Source: Sipunculus nudus (lineage: Eukaryota; Annelida; Sipuncula; Golfingiida; Sipunculidae). Taken from it: a stretch of DNA of 64,000 nt. The translations under genes and the position numbers were made by a program. Positions within the stretch are counted from its first letter, which is position 1, and the number at the start of each line of letters is the position of its first letter. The notes under the pieces are model-generated. The model saw only the letters and a list, made by a program, of their open reading frames with translations. It was not told the DNA's origin and made no database searches. Shown piece by piece: positions 37,216 to 49,736 of this stretch. Location of the stretch: NCBI GenBank assembly GCA_026874595.1, contig CM049307.1, positions 5,419,579 through 5,483,578 of the forward strand. Direction: 5' to 3'.

Positions 37216-37640
37216 CTTATTACAGCTGAGTGTACGTTTTAAAAAAATGTTTTCAGAAATGATTAATTCTGAACCAGGCTCAGATATAGGCCTAGGGCCT
37301 ATATTTTTTTTTATAAAACACACAAAAATGGAGAAATTGAACTATAATGTGCCTATATCATTCTAATTATAAATAGGCCTTTAGGTCCTATTTCATTTAC
37401 AATATGTAAATTCTTATTAATTCTCTTGGGCTGTGCCTAATTTCTCTCACAGATATAGCTATTTATTAAACAATATCGGTTAGGCCTAATTATTTGCAGG
37501 CCTACATAAAATTTTAATTTAGCCTTGTAGGCCTCCCTTTTTTACAACCTTTAAAAGTTTTATAGTCTATATAGGCATAATTAAATAACGTTAGGCTATA
37601 TCTAGGGCGATCGAAGCATAGGCCTATATGCCTTATATAC
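36520..37640. other. Cluster of AGGCCT sites upstream of gene 2
   Basis: The palindrome AGGCCT, often as TAGGCCTA, occurs about ten times in 1.1 kb (for example 36525, 36767, 36957, 36983, 37288, 37374, 37481, 37498, 37529, 37620). (TA)n tracts sit at about 36583-36633 and 37158-37214. No gene is visible. Confidence 0.6.
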
Positions 37641-37816
37641 GCCTATATATCGCTTGTAGGACTTCACATATGAGTTATCAGTTCAATTGATAATTAGTTT
37701 TCTTTCACACTTAGAAAACATTCAATAAACTGATTTATTGATAATCACATCGATCAAGCTGCTCTGTTCAACAAGAACTTAACGTTAAACGCGTTCAGCC
37801 TGAGCGACACCTGACA

Positions 37817-37875
37817 CACGTGTCACAGTAATTTGGCGCGAAATCAGCCCTTGCTGTTACCCGCCTGCTGATTGG
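37817..37875 (+). promoter_or_regulatory. Promoter motifs of the TASOR-family gene: E-box, E2F, CCAAT
   Basis: CACGTG at 37817-37822, a perfect palindromic E2F site TTTGGCGCGAAA at 37832-37843, and ATTGG (inverted CCAAT box) at 37871-37875. The stretch is richer in G+C than its surroundings and lies just before a strong donor at 37999. This layout is typical of TATA-less, cell-cycle or germline-expressed promoters. Confidence 0.65.
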
Positions 37876-37879
37876 CTGG

Positions 37880-37998
37880 CGAAAAGTGGGTCAATCTATT
37901 TTCAGAACTGGCAGAGTTCAGCAAATGCATGCTTGTTTGGATGTAAAATCTCATGTTTTCAGAGTGTTGAATAGATTTATCACTGGACTTCTGATAAG
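37880..37998 (+). other. Probable 5' untranslated first exon of the TASOR-family gene
   Basis: It ends at GATAAG|GTAAGT. The transcription start is not visible, so the left edge is a guess. It contains an upstream ATG at 37925. If spliced straight to 49548, that frame runs 31 codons and stops at a TGA overlapping the main ATG (ATGA at 49566-49569). Confidence 0.5.
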
Positions 37999-40369
37999 GT
38001 AAGTTCTTTTTTATTACATAAAAACGAGAAATTGTTATAAGACAGTGTAGAAGATGGAACTTTTCACAGTGTTTTGTTTTGCTTGCGGTGACAGCGGAGA
38101 GCGAGAGCTAAGTTAGTAAGTAACTTTACGACAACAAACGAAAGTGAACCGAACGCTGTCTTCTGTTGCGTTTGCTGCAGAACTGCACTTAAAAAATTTC
38201 CACGGATGTTAGCAGCCGCAGGTATTTACAACATGATCGTGGATGAGGCGGTACCTTTTTTCCGTAATCACGTAAAAGTGTCATGAAAGTGTCCTGATAT
38301 GGTACTACACCAGAATGTAAACAAACTGGGGGAAGGTCGGTATCATTTTGACCATCGAATAATATGGGGGGGGGGGGGGGATTTTTTTATTACGCAAAAT
38401 GGTCGAAATAGAAATTTATTTAAACACAAATTACCCTATAAAATAAAAGCTTGTTTATCATTGTCAGCTCATATAAACCCACAGTAATTAAAGAATAAAT
38501 GATAATGTTAATTGACATTTTGTTATTTAATTAATGATTTTGTTATGTCACAAATGAACCATTTATTGAAATAAAGCCAGCTATTCACCTGTTAATTTTG
38601 CAGAATTTGTTTTCTGGCTTAATCTGACCAGGGGCCACAAGGGGATGCAGCAGGGAGCCAAGGGGCCACCCCCCCCCCCCCCCCCCCCCCCCCCCCCATA
38701 ATCATCAGACTTGCATGTAATATTGTGGGAAAACAATCCAGACCATAATATGTTTGAAGAAAATTAAAACCTGAAATTATATATAAATACAGTAAAACTC
38801 CTGCTTACAGTCACTCCTCCATATGGGTCAGTCAGCTTTTATATTGGTCAGATTTGCTGGTCCCAAGGTTACCAACTTTATATTTCATATTCTTCTGATT
38901 GTCAGTTGTGGCCACTCATCTATTCCCACAAGTGCTGCTATTATGGACCGGCCAAATAAGGGCATCCACCGTTGACATCACATGTATCTCATTCTGTCTG
39001 TGAACAAATACCTGCAAAACAGTCAACTGATTAACTGTGATTGAGTTCATTTTTTTTTACAGTAGCAGTGGTGTTGTACACCATTCAGCCTCATAATTGT
39101 GCTCAAGGGACCCCCCCCCCCCCCCCCCCCCCCCCCGCCCCCACGTGTGTTTGTTAGGTGGGAGTTGGAACTGATCAGCAGCTTTGTCATTTAATTAACG
39201 GATAAAGACCATAGGTGCGGATCCAGGATTTTTTGCAGGTAGGGGTCAATAGCCAGGTGTCATGCATTAAAATTGTCATGCATAAATAAAGGTTGGTGGT
39301 TGAGTGCAAAGTGGGGGGGGGGGGGGTTCTTGACCTGCCCCTCCCCCCCCCTTCCCACTCCCAGATCCACACTTGGGACCAGCCTGTAACATTGATTATG
39401 TCACATAACTACTTGCAGGCATTTTTACAAGCAGTTTTTTTCTTTAATGTACGTGTGATCACATGAATATCATACAAAAAAAGTGCAGCAAACATTGCAC
39501 AACTCAAACCACATGCACCTGAATAATAAAGGATGCAAAATAAACAAAGTATTTTCATTAAATGCTTGCAAACTCTGCTTCAATCATTTTAATAATCATG
39601 GGGACTCAATTATGCTGTCAAAATCAGAAAAGGTAGAACTGATCAGGAAGTGCGACAGGAAAGCAGCAGAAATCTATGATCATGTGATGGGCCACACGAG
39701 GGTTCAAAATACTCGAGAGGAAAAGGGAGAGAATGGCACAGTATGAAGAAAGTGCAAATACACTAATTCATGTTTTTATTTGTAAATAATGTTTCTAATA
39801 ATGATAAACATATATGCAGGGCTGTAATTAGAGCAACGTCTGGAGGGGGGGGGGCAGTAAATGCTTTGTCAGAGTGAAGCACAAAGAGGGGGCGTAGCCC
39901 CTGAGGGGGGAGGGTATGGGAGGGGGAATCCTCACACGGTGTGGAAATTTTTAAGAATACATGCTTTAAATCTGCATTTCTGTGGGTATTTACTTATAAT
40001 ATAAGCTCTAATCACAAAAGAATTTAATTTTATTCATGGAACATCCTACTAAGTGATGTCAGTTTCAGGAAATGTATCAGGCCTTTTGTCCTGCAAAGCT
40101 ATTGTGTCAAATTTACTTTTTTATTCAGTGAACTACAGTAAAATCTATTCTGTCTTCAGAATATACTTTTTAATTCCTTTTTTATTCCAAGAACACCTGT
40201 TCTTTGTCATGACAGATTCATCTCTTAATTTTATAAAAAATTGCAATGTCATGCAGAAAATAAGTACAGGTGTAGATAGATGCTCATATACGCCCAGTGC
40301 TGCCTCTCTGTTACTATATGTACATCAGCTATCCAGCAGCTTTAAGTGAAGTGGTGTCCATTTCATTCA
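37999..40369 (+). other. First intron, left part
   Basis: No coding segment. It contains poly-C or poly-G runs near 38369-38381, 38668-38698, 39110-39136, 39314-39326 and 39845-39852, which may be assembly-sensitive. Confidence 0.55.
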
Positions 40370-40820
40370 GCTGAAATACCAGACACCATGACATGCCATT
40401 ATCTGTCACCAGCTAAGATCACAGCTGACTAGCCTTCTCCTTGGGCGTAACAGGTCAGGTGGAAGGGGCATGTGAGGGGGCAAGGGCCAAACATAATTGC
40501 TTGCTTTTATTTATGTAACTGAGTGATAGTCACCAGTCAAATTGAAATTTATTGCGAATATGCCAACTTTTTTTTTTTTGCCTGAGAATGCTCAAAAGTC
40601 ATGGGGGGGGGGGGGGGATGGGGGGTGCTGAAATACCAGACACCATGACATGCCATTATCTGTCACCAGCTAAGATCACAGCTGACTTGCTTTCTGCTTG
40701 TATATTAGAGGTCAGGTAGAGGGGCATGTGAAGGGGCCAAACATAATTGCTTGCTTTTATTTATGTAACTGAGTGATAGTCACCAGTCAAATTGAACTTG
40801 CTTGCAAAAACAGCCAACAT
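40370..40820. repeat. Tandem direct duplication, offset about 258 bp
   Basis: TGAAATACCAGACACCATGA, CATAATTGCTTGCTTTTATT and GATAGTCACCAGTCAAATTG each occur twice in the same order (from 40370 and from 40628). The second copy abuts the element starting at 40821. Confidence 0.85.
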
Positions 40821-43737
40821 TTTTAGCTCAGCTGACTATAAGTCATCTGAGCTATAGTCGTGGTCCATTGTCCGTCGTCCGTCTGTCTGTCCGTCCGTCT
40901 GTCCGGATGTCCGTCCGTAAGACTGGCACGTTTCGACACCGTTGGACCTACGAATCTGAAATTTGGCATACAGTTAGATGTATCCAAAATCTCCTACCAT
41001 GCCGAAAATTGGGTCAATAGGACTTCATTCCTTCGAGATATTAAGGAAAAACCTCAATTTTTTTATTAGAAATCTATTTTCGCACTTCAGGACTGCCTAA
41101 TATCAAAACCACTCATCTGGTTTTCTTCATATTTACCATAAATATTTCTCTATATGGTTCCTATGTACATGCCAGAAATTAAGTCAGTATTATTTAATTT
41201 AAAAAAGTTATGGGCCCAAACATAATGGACTTAGTAAAAAAATCAGGAAAGATATTTGGTCACTGAAGACCAAAAGTGTTAAAGGTAGGGACTTTTTTCC
41301 AGTAATACAACTTTAATTAATCAAAATTTAATTGTATACCAAAAATTAGATCAAAATCTGTTAAATTTTTTTAAATTTCTTGTTGTATTCCCTTACATTG
41401 TCAAGCAGTCCACTTTGATGACTGTAGGTCATTCAGTGCACATCTCTATGCTCCCCAGGCTGTTGGCATAATTTTAGATGTCCCCAAAATCTCCTACCAT
41501 ACCGAAAATTGGGTCAATAGGACTTCGTTCCTTCGAGATATTAAGGAAAAAAACTCTGTTTTCCATAAAAAAAGCCATTGTTACACTTCAAGGCTGCCAT
41601 ATATCAAAACCACTGATCTGTTTTTGATCGTATTTAGTATTCACATTCTTTCATACATTTTCTATGAACATACCAAAAATTAGGTCAGTGTTGGGTATAA
41701 TTTTGAAGTTATGGGCCAAAACATAATGCAATTTTTAAAAAGTCAGGAAATATATTTACTCACCTAACATGAGAATTGCTGAACCTAGAGACTTTTTTTC
41801 AGGAATATAACTTTATTTAATCAAGATTCAATTGTTTACCCAAAATTAGATCTGAATTTTGCAAATTTTTCAAGTTATTAGCTTAAATAAAAAATCAATA
41901 CCTTAAATTTTGTCCAACTTTGGCACTGTTGATTTAATTTTCACAGCATATATACATAAGGATTTAATCTTTTAAAATCTGAAATTTCAAAGAAATTGAT
42001 TGGAAAGAATATCTTTAATTCATGTTTTCATACACCATGTCAAGTGTTGTTTACATCTAGCCCACCTAGTAGTACAGTCTTCACTTGCATTATGTAACCC
42101 ACCCCAGGCAGCTTGCCTTGGGTCAGCCTGGCCACTACCAGCAGGCTTCCCCTCTGCCCTGCACTCATCCCCCCTCCAGCTGGTGCATAAACTAGATGAA
42201 TGTTATTATTTTATTTTATTCTTGGACATGCTACATTTAAGATTTTGTATTGTACCACCCGGGTTACAATGATTAAAGTGTACATTTAATTGTGTCCACA
42301 AAGTGGTGTATTGCTGTGAAAGTGTGGATGTTCATGAGATAAGTAATTCCTTACTTCAGAAGAGTAAAAACTTCACCAGGTGTGAAATTGACTATTAATT
42401 CCAGTAATTAATTAAAACTGGGATAGTAATTAGCACAATGATATTGTTTGTCCCTCATTCAACCAACAGTGTGTATACTTTATTTGAAAAGATGTTTTAT
42501 TTTATCAAATTTACTTTTATTTTATTTTGGTGAATAAAATTAAGCATGTCCTGAAAACTCCTATGTAGATGCCATGTTGTGGCATTATTTTCTTTTAAAA
42601 TTAGTTTAAACATTTATGATTTAAAAATAATAAAATATATGTGTATGCATAATATGACCCAATGTTTTTTACTCTGTATATATAATGATTGCAACTTTTG
42701 CAACAATTCTAATATTTTAACTTATATTTTCAGGTTTTTTAATTAAAAATTTATAAACCTGTAAATAAAAAAATGATTCAGATAAAAACTTCTTAATGGA
42801 AAAGTGGATCTGCTTAAAAAAATAGGATTATATATAAACTTAAATGCATTATTCTCTTGAAAGTGAAATAAAGGTATTAGTCCATTCTGTCCACTTGCCT
42901 GTCCATCTGTAAATTTTCGTATGCAACACAGTATCTCAAAACTTTTACTGTTTTTCTTCATGACAGTCTTGTCAGAGTATTAGTTTGCAATCATATATTT
43001 AGAACTTGACTATAACCAAGTAGGAGGGCCCCTTTCCTCTTAGCTTTTCATATTCTTATATAAATGAAAAACATTACAATAGAATATTTCTACATCCACC
43101 TTCGTGCTGCCCTCACTTTTCCCTTCTCCGAACCCCATCCCAAAGTCAGCCTCAGTAAGCAAGAACAAGACGAATCAGATATATTCATACTTTAATATTT
43201 TGTATAACTATTCGTCCATAGGTACCTATGTACATGCCAGAAATTATGTCAATATTGTGTAATATGTAGACATAGTGGGCATCACAATAATGTACCTTGT
43301 CAAGACTAAAGAGATATTGTGTCATACAGTCACATATTCATAAATCACTTCATCAGCATAGTTAATCATAACATCATATCTGTCAAATTGAATGCTTGCA
43401 GACTACCATACACTTTAGATCCTTCAACAAATAACCTTATCATCATTCTACTACTGCTTATTACTGCTGTCATTGCATTCATATTTGCTCAAATATATCA
43501 CAATTTTCAACCCCTCCTAAATAAATAAAAAATAAACCACTTTATTTGACTCTATTAATCCATCAGTCAGGTAATTTCATTTATCATTTACTCACATATT
43601 ACATAACATTCCTTTATAATAGCCCAACATGTATATGATATTCATAAGCTTTATCGACTCGATATAGTATCACAGTGGAGAAACATTTATAGTCCAATCA
43701 CGATCAGCTGAGCGCCGTGACCCATGGGTCCCTTGTT
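40821..43737 (+). mobile_element. Family-1 element (TTTTAGCTCAG...CCTTGTT), copy A
   Basis: The 5' end forms a hairpin: AGCTCAGCTGACT with AGTCATCTGAGCT (40825-40853). It is followed by a GTCCGTCC-rich stretch. The 3' end has CAGCTGAGC (43705-43713), which repeats one arm of the 5' hairpin, then the palindrome GACCCATGGGTC (43719-43730) and the terminal CCTTGTT. The interior holds two diverged sub-repeats with CTCCTACCATGCCGAAAATT. It is non-coding. The structure recalls non-autonomous helentrons, though the end is not CTRR. Confidence 0.65.
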
Positions 43738-45829
43738 TAAAATATTAATAAAAATAAAAAATTGGTACCTTAAATTTTGCCCAACTTTGACCATGGCACG
43801 TATTTTTCCTGTAAGTACTGTGGATTTAATTTTCACAGCATGTTTTTGCTACCTTTTCAACTGTTAACACCAAAAATTTGAAATCAGTTGATCAAAAACT
43901 GTAGATTTTATTCAGGTTTTCAAGCACCATGTAACATATTTTTTACATCAAGCTAGTGTTATGCAGTTTGCAAGAGCTCAGCTCCCCAGCTTCAGCTCTT
44001 AGTTCCTTAAATTCGGCATACAGCTAGAAGTCTCCAAAATCCCCTACCATGCCAAGAATTTGGTCACTAGGACTTAATACCTTCAAGATATTATTGAAAA
44101 ACTTCATTTTTCCATTAAAAACCCATTGTTACACTTCAAGACTGCCTAATATCAAAACCACTGATCTGACTTTATTCATAAATAATGTACATATTTTTCA
44201 TTCTCTATGCACATGCCAGAATGATGTCAGTATTGCGTAATTGTTTATTAAAGTTATGGGCCCAAACATAATGCACTTTGTAAAAAATCAAGAAATATAT
44301 TTACTCCCTTAACAAGGGGCTTGCTGAAGCTAGAGATTTTTTGTCAGGGATGTAACATTATTTAATCAAGATTCAATTGAGTACCCAAAATTAGTTATGA
44401 ATTTTTCAAATTTTATAAGTTATAAGTATAAATGTAAAATTAGTAACTTAAATTTTGCCCAACTTTGACCATGGCACGTTTGTTTCCTGTGAGCACTGTT
44501 GATATAATTTTCATATCATGCACACATAAGGACTTCAGCTTTTAAGTTTAGAAAGCTGAAAGAAATTGGCCAAAAATTGTAGCTTTTATTGATGTTTTTA
44601 TGAGACCCTGTCAGACTTTGGCTCTCTCAAGCCCCTCTTGAGTCACCTGTATGTTGACCTTGTTGAACTTTCAGCAAATTATGCATGCTTGAGGCGAGGC
44701 ATACACGGGAATCCAGGCAGCTTATGGCCAGCCACAGTTGATCCAGGTGTCCACCCAACTCATCTAGTAGTTTTAACCAACTACATAACAATAAACAATA
44801 AATTAATAAATTTTTATTGGTTTTTAATAAAAAATTTAAGAAAAATAGAAAAGGAATTTGTTAGTTTATAATAACAGGAAATTAACTTGCAGTTACTGAT
44901 GAAATAAGAATTTTGATTGATGGATAGAATGTCACGTATTCCAAATAACACCATGCAGCCACCTATGGTATTTTTCAGTTCAATTTTAATGATAAAGAAG
45001 TAAATAATATCATTCATTACTAATCATTAGGGATCATATGAAGGAAATTAATGATAGACAAAGATGCAGTTGATAATATTAATCTAGATTCCTACTGTGT
45101 CTAATGTGTACATTGATGTGAAATTAGTCCAAAATGAATATATTACAGTTATTTTTTAATATAAATAAAAGCCATAAAACCAGGTACTTATGATCATTAT
45201 TTAAATGTGTGAATTTTGTATATTCTGGATTCTCAACATCATTGTTTGGTGAAAACTGAATAAATACCAGACATGGTGCGAATACTTTGTAATTGTATTT
45301 AAATACGAATATGATTATGTACTCCATTATAAAATTTCTTGCATAAAGAATGGGAATTCAGGTAAAAATGAAAGTATATGAATACCAGTGCAAATACTTT
45401 CAAAATGTATTCATGAATGCATTCATGAATATATTCTTTAATATTATTTTAATAATCATTTCAGTTATATTTCATTTTAAAAAATCATATGATTCTCTTA
45501 TTATTTTTAATAAAAATTATATTTGGGACAATATTTGTAATTTTCTTTTAATTAATAGTTAACCCTTATATTATATATTCTGCTTATAAGTTATATGGCC
45601 AAGTCAAAATCTGTGTGACAATAGTACTCCATTTGTTAATAAAATAAATGAAATCAATCCTCTTCCCTCTCTCCAAAGGTACTATCAAAATCATACATAA
45701 GCTAAACAACAACAACTCATAATACAGCTTATATTTATTACCACACAAAACCAGCATGTGCCTCATTTCTAAATAATATTTTTTAATCATATATAACAGC
45801 TGAGCGTCGTGACCCATAGGTCCCTTGTT
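43738..45829 (+). mobile_element. Family-1 element, partial copy joined to copy A
   Basis: It starts within the element interior (CCTTAAATTTTGCCCAACTTTGACC near 43770) and repeats interior phrases at 44035 and 44455. It ends with CAGCTGAGCGTCGTGACCCA and CCTTGTT at 45829. It lacks the 5' hairpin, so it is 5'-truncated or an internal extension of copy A. Confidence 0.55.
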
Positions 45830-45954
45830 TCAAGGTCACAGCAGTGATACGCACAACTTTCTATGTCAAAACTATAAACTCTCCATTATATATACACCCC
45901 ACAATAAAGACACTAATCAAACAGATTTATCTACCACTCAGCAGCAATTACCCT

Positions 45955-48230
45955 GACAACATTTCCTATACAGCCATGTAGCAGCCTTCACATGCACCCC
46001 TCTAATTACCCAACCCACTTCACACTCCTCAAACAACATTTCCTATACAGCCATGTAGCAGCCTTCACATGCACCCCTCTAATTACCCAACCCACTTCAC
46101 ACTCCTCAAACAACATTTCCTATACAGCCATGTAGCAGCCTTTACATGCACCCCTCTAATTACCCAACCCACTTCACACTCCTCAAACAACATTTCCTAT
46201 ACAGCCATGTAGCAGCCTTCACATGCACCCCTCTAATTACCCAACCCACTTCACACTCCTCAAGCAACATTTCCTATACACAGCCACGTAGCAGCCTTCA
46301 CATGCACCCCTTCAATTACCCAACCCACTTCACACTCCTCAAACAACATTTCCTATACACAGCCATGTAGCAGCCTTCACATGCACCCCTCTAATTACCC
46401 AACCCACTTCACACTCCTCAAACAACATTTCCTATACACATCCATGTAGCAGCCTTCACATGGACCCCTCTAATTACCCAACCCACTTCACACTCCTCAA
46501 ACAACATTTCCTATACACAGCCATGTAGCAGCCTTCACGTGGACCCCTCTAATTACCCAACCCACTTCACACTCCTCAAACAACATTTCCTATACACAGC
46601 CATGTAGCAGCCTTCACATGCACCCCTCTAATTACCCAACCCGCTTCACACTCCTCAAACAACATTTCCTATACACAGCCATGTAGCAGCCTTCACGTGG
46701 ACCCCTCTAATTACCCAACCCGCTTCACACTCCTCAAACAACATTTCCTATACACAGCCATGTAGCAGCCTTCACATGCACCCCTCTAATTACCCAACCC
46801 ACTTCACCCTCCTCAAACAACATTTCCTATAAACAGCCCTGTAGCAGCCTTCACATGCACCCCTCTAATTACCCAACCCACTTCACACTCCTCAAACAAC
46901 ATTTCCTATACACAGCCCTGTAGCAGCCTTCACATGCACCCCTCTAATTACCCAACCCACTTCACACTCCTCGAACAACATTTCCTATACAGCCCTGTAG
47001 CAGCCTTCACATGCACCCCTCTAATTACCCAACCCACTTCACACTCCTCAAACAACATTTCCTATACAGCCATGTAGCAGCCTTCACATGCACCCCTCTA
47101 ATTACCCAACCCACTTCACACTCCTCAAACAACATTTCCTATACACAGCCATGTAGCAGCCTTCACATGCACCCCTCTAATTACCCAACCCACTTCACAC
47201 TCCTCAAACAACATTTCCTATACACAGCCATGTAGCAGCCTTCACATGCATCCCTCTAATTACCCAACCCACTTCACACTCCTCAAACAACATTTCCTAT
47301 ACACAGCCATGTAGCAGCCTTCACATGCACCCCTCTAATTACCCAACCCACTTCACACTCCTCAAACAACATTTCCTATACACAGCCATGTAGCAGCCTT
47401 CACATGCACCCCTCTAATTACCCAACCCACTCCACACTCTTCAAACAACATTTCCTATACACAGCCATGTAGCAGCCTTCACATGCACCCCTCTAATTAC
47501 CCAACCCACTTCACACTCCTCAAACAACATTTCCTATACACAGCCACGTAGCAGCCTTCACATGCACCCCTCTAATTACCCAACCCACTTCACACTCCTC
47601 AAACAACATTTCCTATACACAGTCACATAACAGCCTTCACATGCACCCCTCTAATTACCCAACCCACTTCACACTCCTCAAACAACATTTCCTATACACA
47701 GCCACGTAGCAGCCTTCACATGCACCCTTTCAATTACCCAACCCACTTCACACTCCTCAAACAACATTTCCTATACACAGCCACATAGCAGCCTTTACAT
47801 GCACCCCTTCAATTACCCAACCCAATTCACACTCCTCAAACAACATTTCCTATACACAGCCACGTAGCAGCCTTCACATGCACCCCTTCAATTACCCAAC
47901 CCACTTCACACTCCTCAAACAACATTTCCTATACACAGCCACGTAGCAGCCTTCACATGCACCCCTTCAATTACCCAACCCACTTCACACTCCTCAAACA
48001 ACATTTCCTATACACAGCCACGTAGCAGCCTTCACATGCACCCCTTCAATTACCCAACCCACTTCACACTCCTCAAACAACATTTCCTATACACAGCCAT
48101 GTAGCAGCCTTCACACGCACCCCTCTAATTACCCAACCCACTTCACACTCCTCAAACAACATTTCCTATACAGCCATGTAGCAGCCTTCACATGCACCCC
48201 TCTAATTACCCAACCCACTTCACAATCCTC
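45955..48230. repeat. 77/79-bp minisatellite, about 29 units
   Basis: Unit contains ACATTTCCTATACAGCCATG, TAGCAGCCTTCACATGCACC and TCTAATTACCCAACCCACTT. The first units are 77 bp, and later ones 79 bp through an extra AC in TATACACAGCC. Units differ by a few bases. Open frames across it are chance products, because neither period is a multiple of three. Confidence 0.95.
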
Positions 48231-48519
48231 AAGCCAGCAACTCCATCTCCCTCCTCCTCGTTACAAATAATTATCAGCCCCTTGTTACATACTAACCATT
48301 ATCAGATCTCTCCATCTCACTGAAATCCTCTCACATCCTTCTCTTCCTCTTTCTTTCTCCTTTTCTATATAATATTCTGAGGCAAGTGCTCCACACATGC
48401 ATAAACATTATCATATATCATTAAATGAATATATTTCTATTTAAACATAACCTATCCCATGAGAATTACCTTCACCTTATATTTTGTGAAAGTTTGTCTC
48501 ACTTTCTTAAATGAAAACA

Positions 48520-49202
48520 ACAAATATCCCCCATCTGTTGTCCTTTTTTTTTGCGCTTTTGAATACCTTTATCATTGCAACTTGAGATATATTTAAATTT
48601 AAAATTGAATTTAAATTAAATTAATTTTTTTTAATTTATTTTTTTTTTAATCTTGGATAGTATGGAATGAGGTATATTTAAATTGAAGTCATGACCATTG
48701 CCACTTGACAGCACTGTGAGCATGATAAATTGATTATTAAAGGACAGATTTCTTTCATATCATGCATATATATATTTTTAAGTTTAAAAAAAAAATTTTT
48801 AATTTTAATTTTTAAATAAATTTTTTTTTTTAATCTTGGATTGTTTTGTCTTCCGCAGAAAACAGGTGGCACCACCTTGTGTCGTTTTCTTGCTTTCGCA
48901 CCTTGTAATACCCCACCATTGCCACTTCACAGCACTGTGAGCATGATAAGTTGAAAACTAATGGACAGATTTCTTTCATATCATGTATATAGACATGGGT
49001 TAAAAATGTGATATATTTCAGTTTGGTTAATGACCTCTCCTATGAGAGTGACCTTTACCTTAAATATGCCCATACTTATAAGAAACCATGGTGGCTTGCC
49101 AAGTGTCAGTCTCTGCATGGGATCCTATTCTTCGAGGCTGGGGGGGGGGGGTTAATTGTTTGGGGATACTATGGCACCTGCGGTGCCAAGAAATATTTAG
49201 TT
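48520..49202 (+). mobile_element. Helentron-like element, 5'-truncated copy
   Basis: The 3' end TTTGGGGATAC (49159-49169), hairpin GGCACC-TGC-GGTGCC and terminal TTAG match the intact copy at 55069-57960 (which has CTAG). The interior phrase ATTGCCACTTCACAGCACTG, followed by TGAGCATGATAAG, also matches and is itself duplicated at 48691 and 48909. The left edge is approximate. Confidence 0.7.
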
Positions 49203-49565
49203 TATGCTGTTAATAAATCATGAAAACGTATGGAAATTGAATTACTGGGTATTTGAAAAATCAACCATTAAATCAGAAAGTGAATTGTACACAGAAGACT
49301 ACATAGAATATTTCATAACTTTCAGGGTAAACTACAATCAAGTTAACAGAAGTGAAATTAACCTTTTACAATATAACTTGAGTGGTTTCATTGTTATGAT
49401 GATCATGGGTAATGATTTTTGCTGGGACAAAGATTCAGGAAATATTGTGCCAAAATTTGTCAAGTTATAGCCAGAACAACCATAACTAATAATATGAATG
49501 TGCAAATACTGTTATAACTGATGGATTGTATGCATCATATGTTTCAGTCAAGTTGAAGGAAAACG

Positions 49566-49736
49566 ATGATAACAGACGCTGACCCTGAGACTGGACAGAC
49601 CATCCTTAACCTGGTGGAGAAGTCCTTCCTCTATAAGGATGTCAAACCTCACTTGTCACCGGTCCGTGTGAGGCTGGTAAACAACAAACGTCTGGAAAGG
49701 CTCTATACACAGAAAAAGCTGGAGCTAAGGATAGAG
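49566..49736 (+). CDS. TASOR-family coding exon 1
   Basis: Residues 1-57 (MITDADPETG to ELRIE). The exon itself begins at 49548 after TTTCAG. The donor is GTACAG at 49737. The open frame continues into the intron, but joining to 51996 keeps the domain. Confidence 0.75.

Noticed and set aside
39483-39746. 87-codon open frame MQQTLHNSNH
   Set aside because: Low-complexity AT-rich intron sequence with no family resemblance and no splice sites fitting the TASOR-type exons.
42000-42272. 90-codon open frame with Pro/Leu-rich stretch
   Set aside because: It lies in the interior of a family-1 element, and the frame is broken in the other copy at 54310-54580.
46146-47235. Repeated open frames reading MHPSNYPTHF
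   Set aside because: They arise from the 77/79-bp minisatellite, whose periods are not multiples of three and whose frames do not persist.
45955-48230. CRISPR-like array
   Set aside because: The units are directly adjacent without unique spacers, in a eukaryotic intron. It is a minisatellite.
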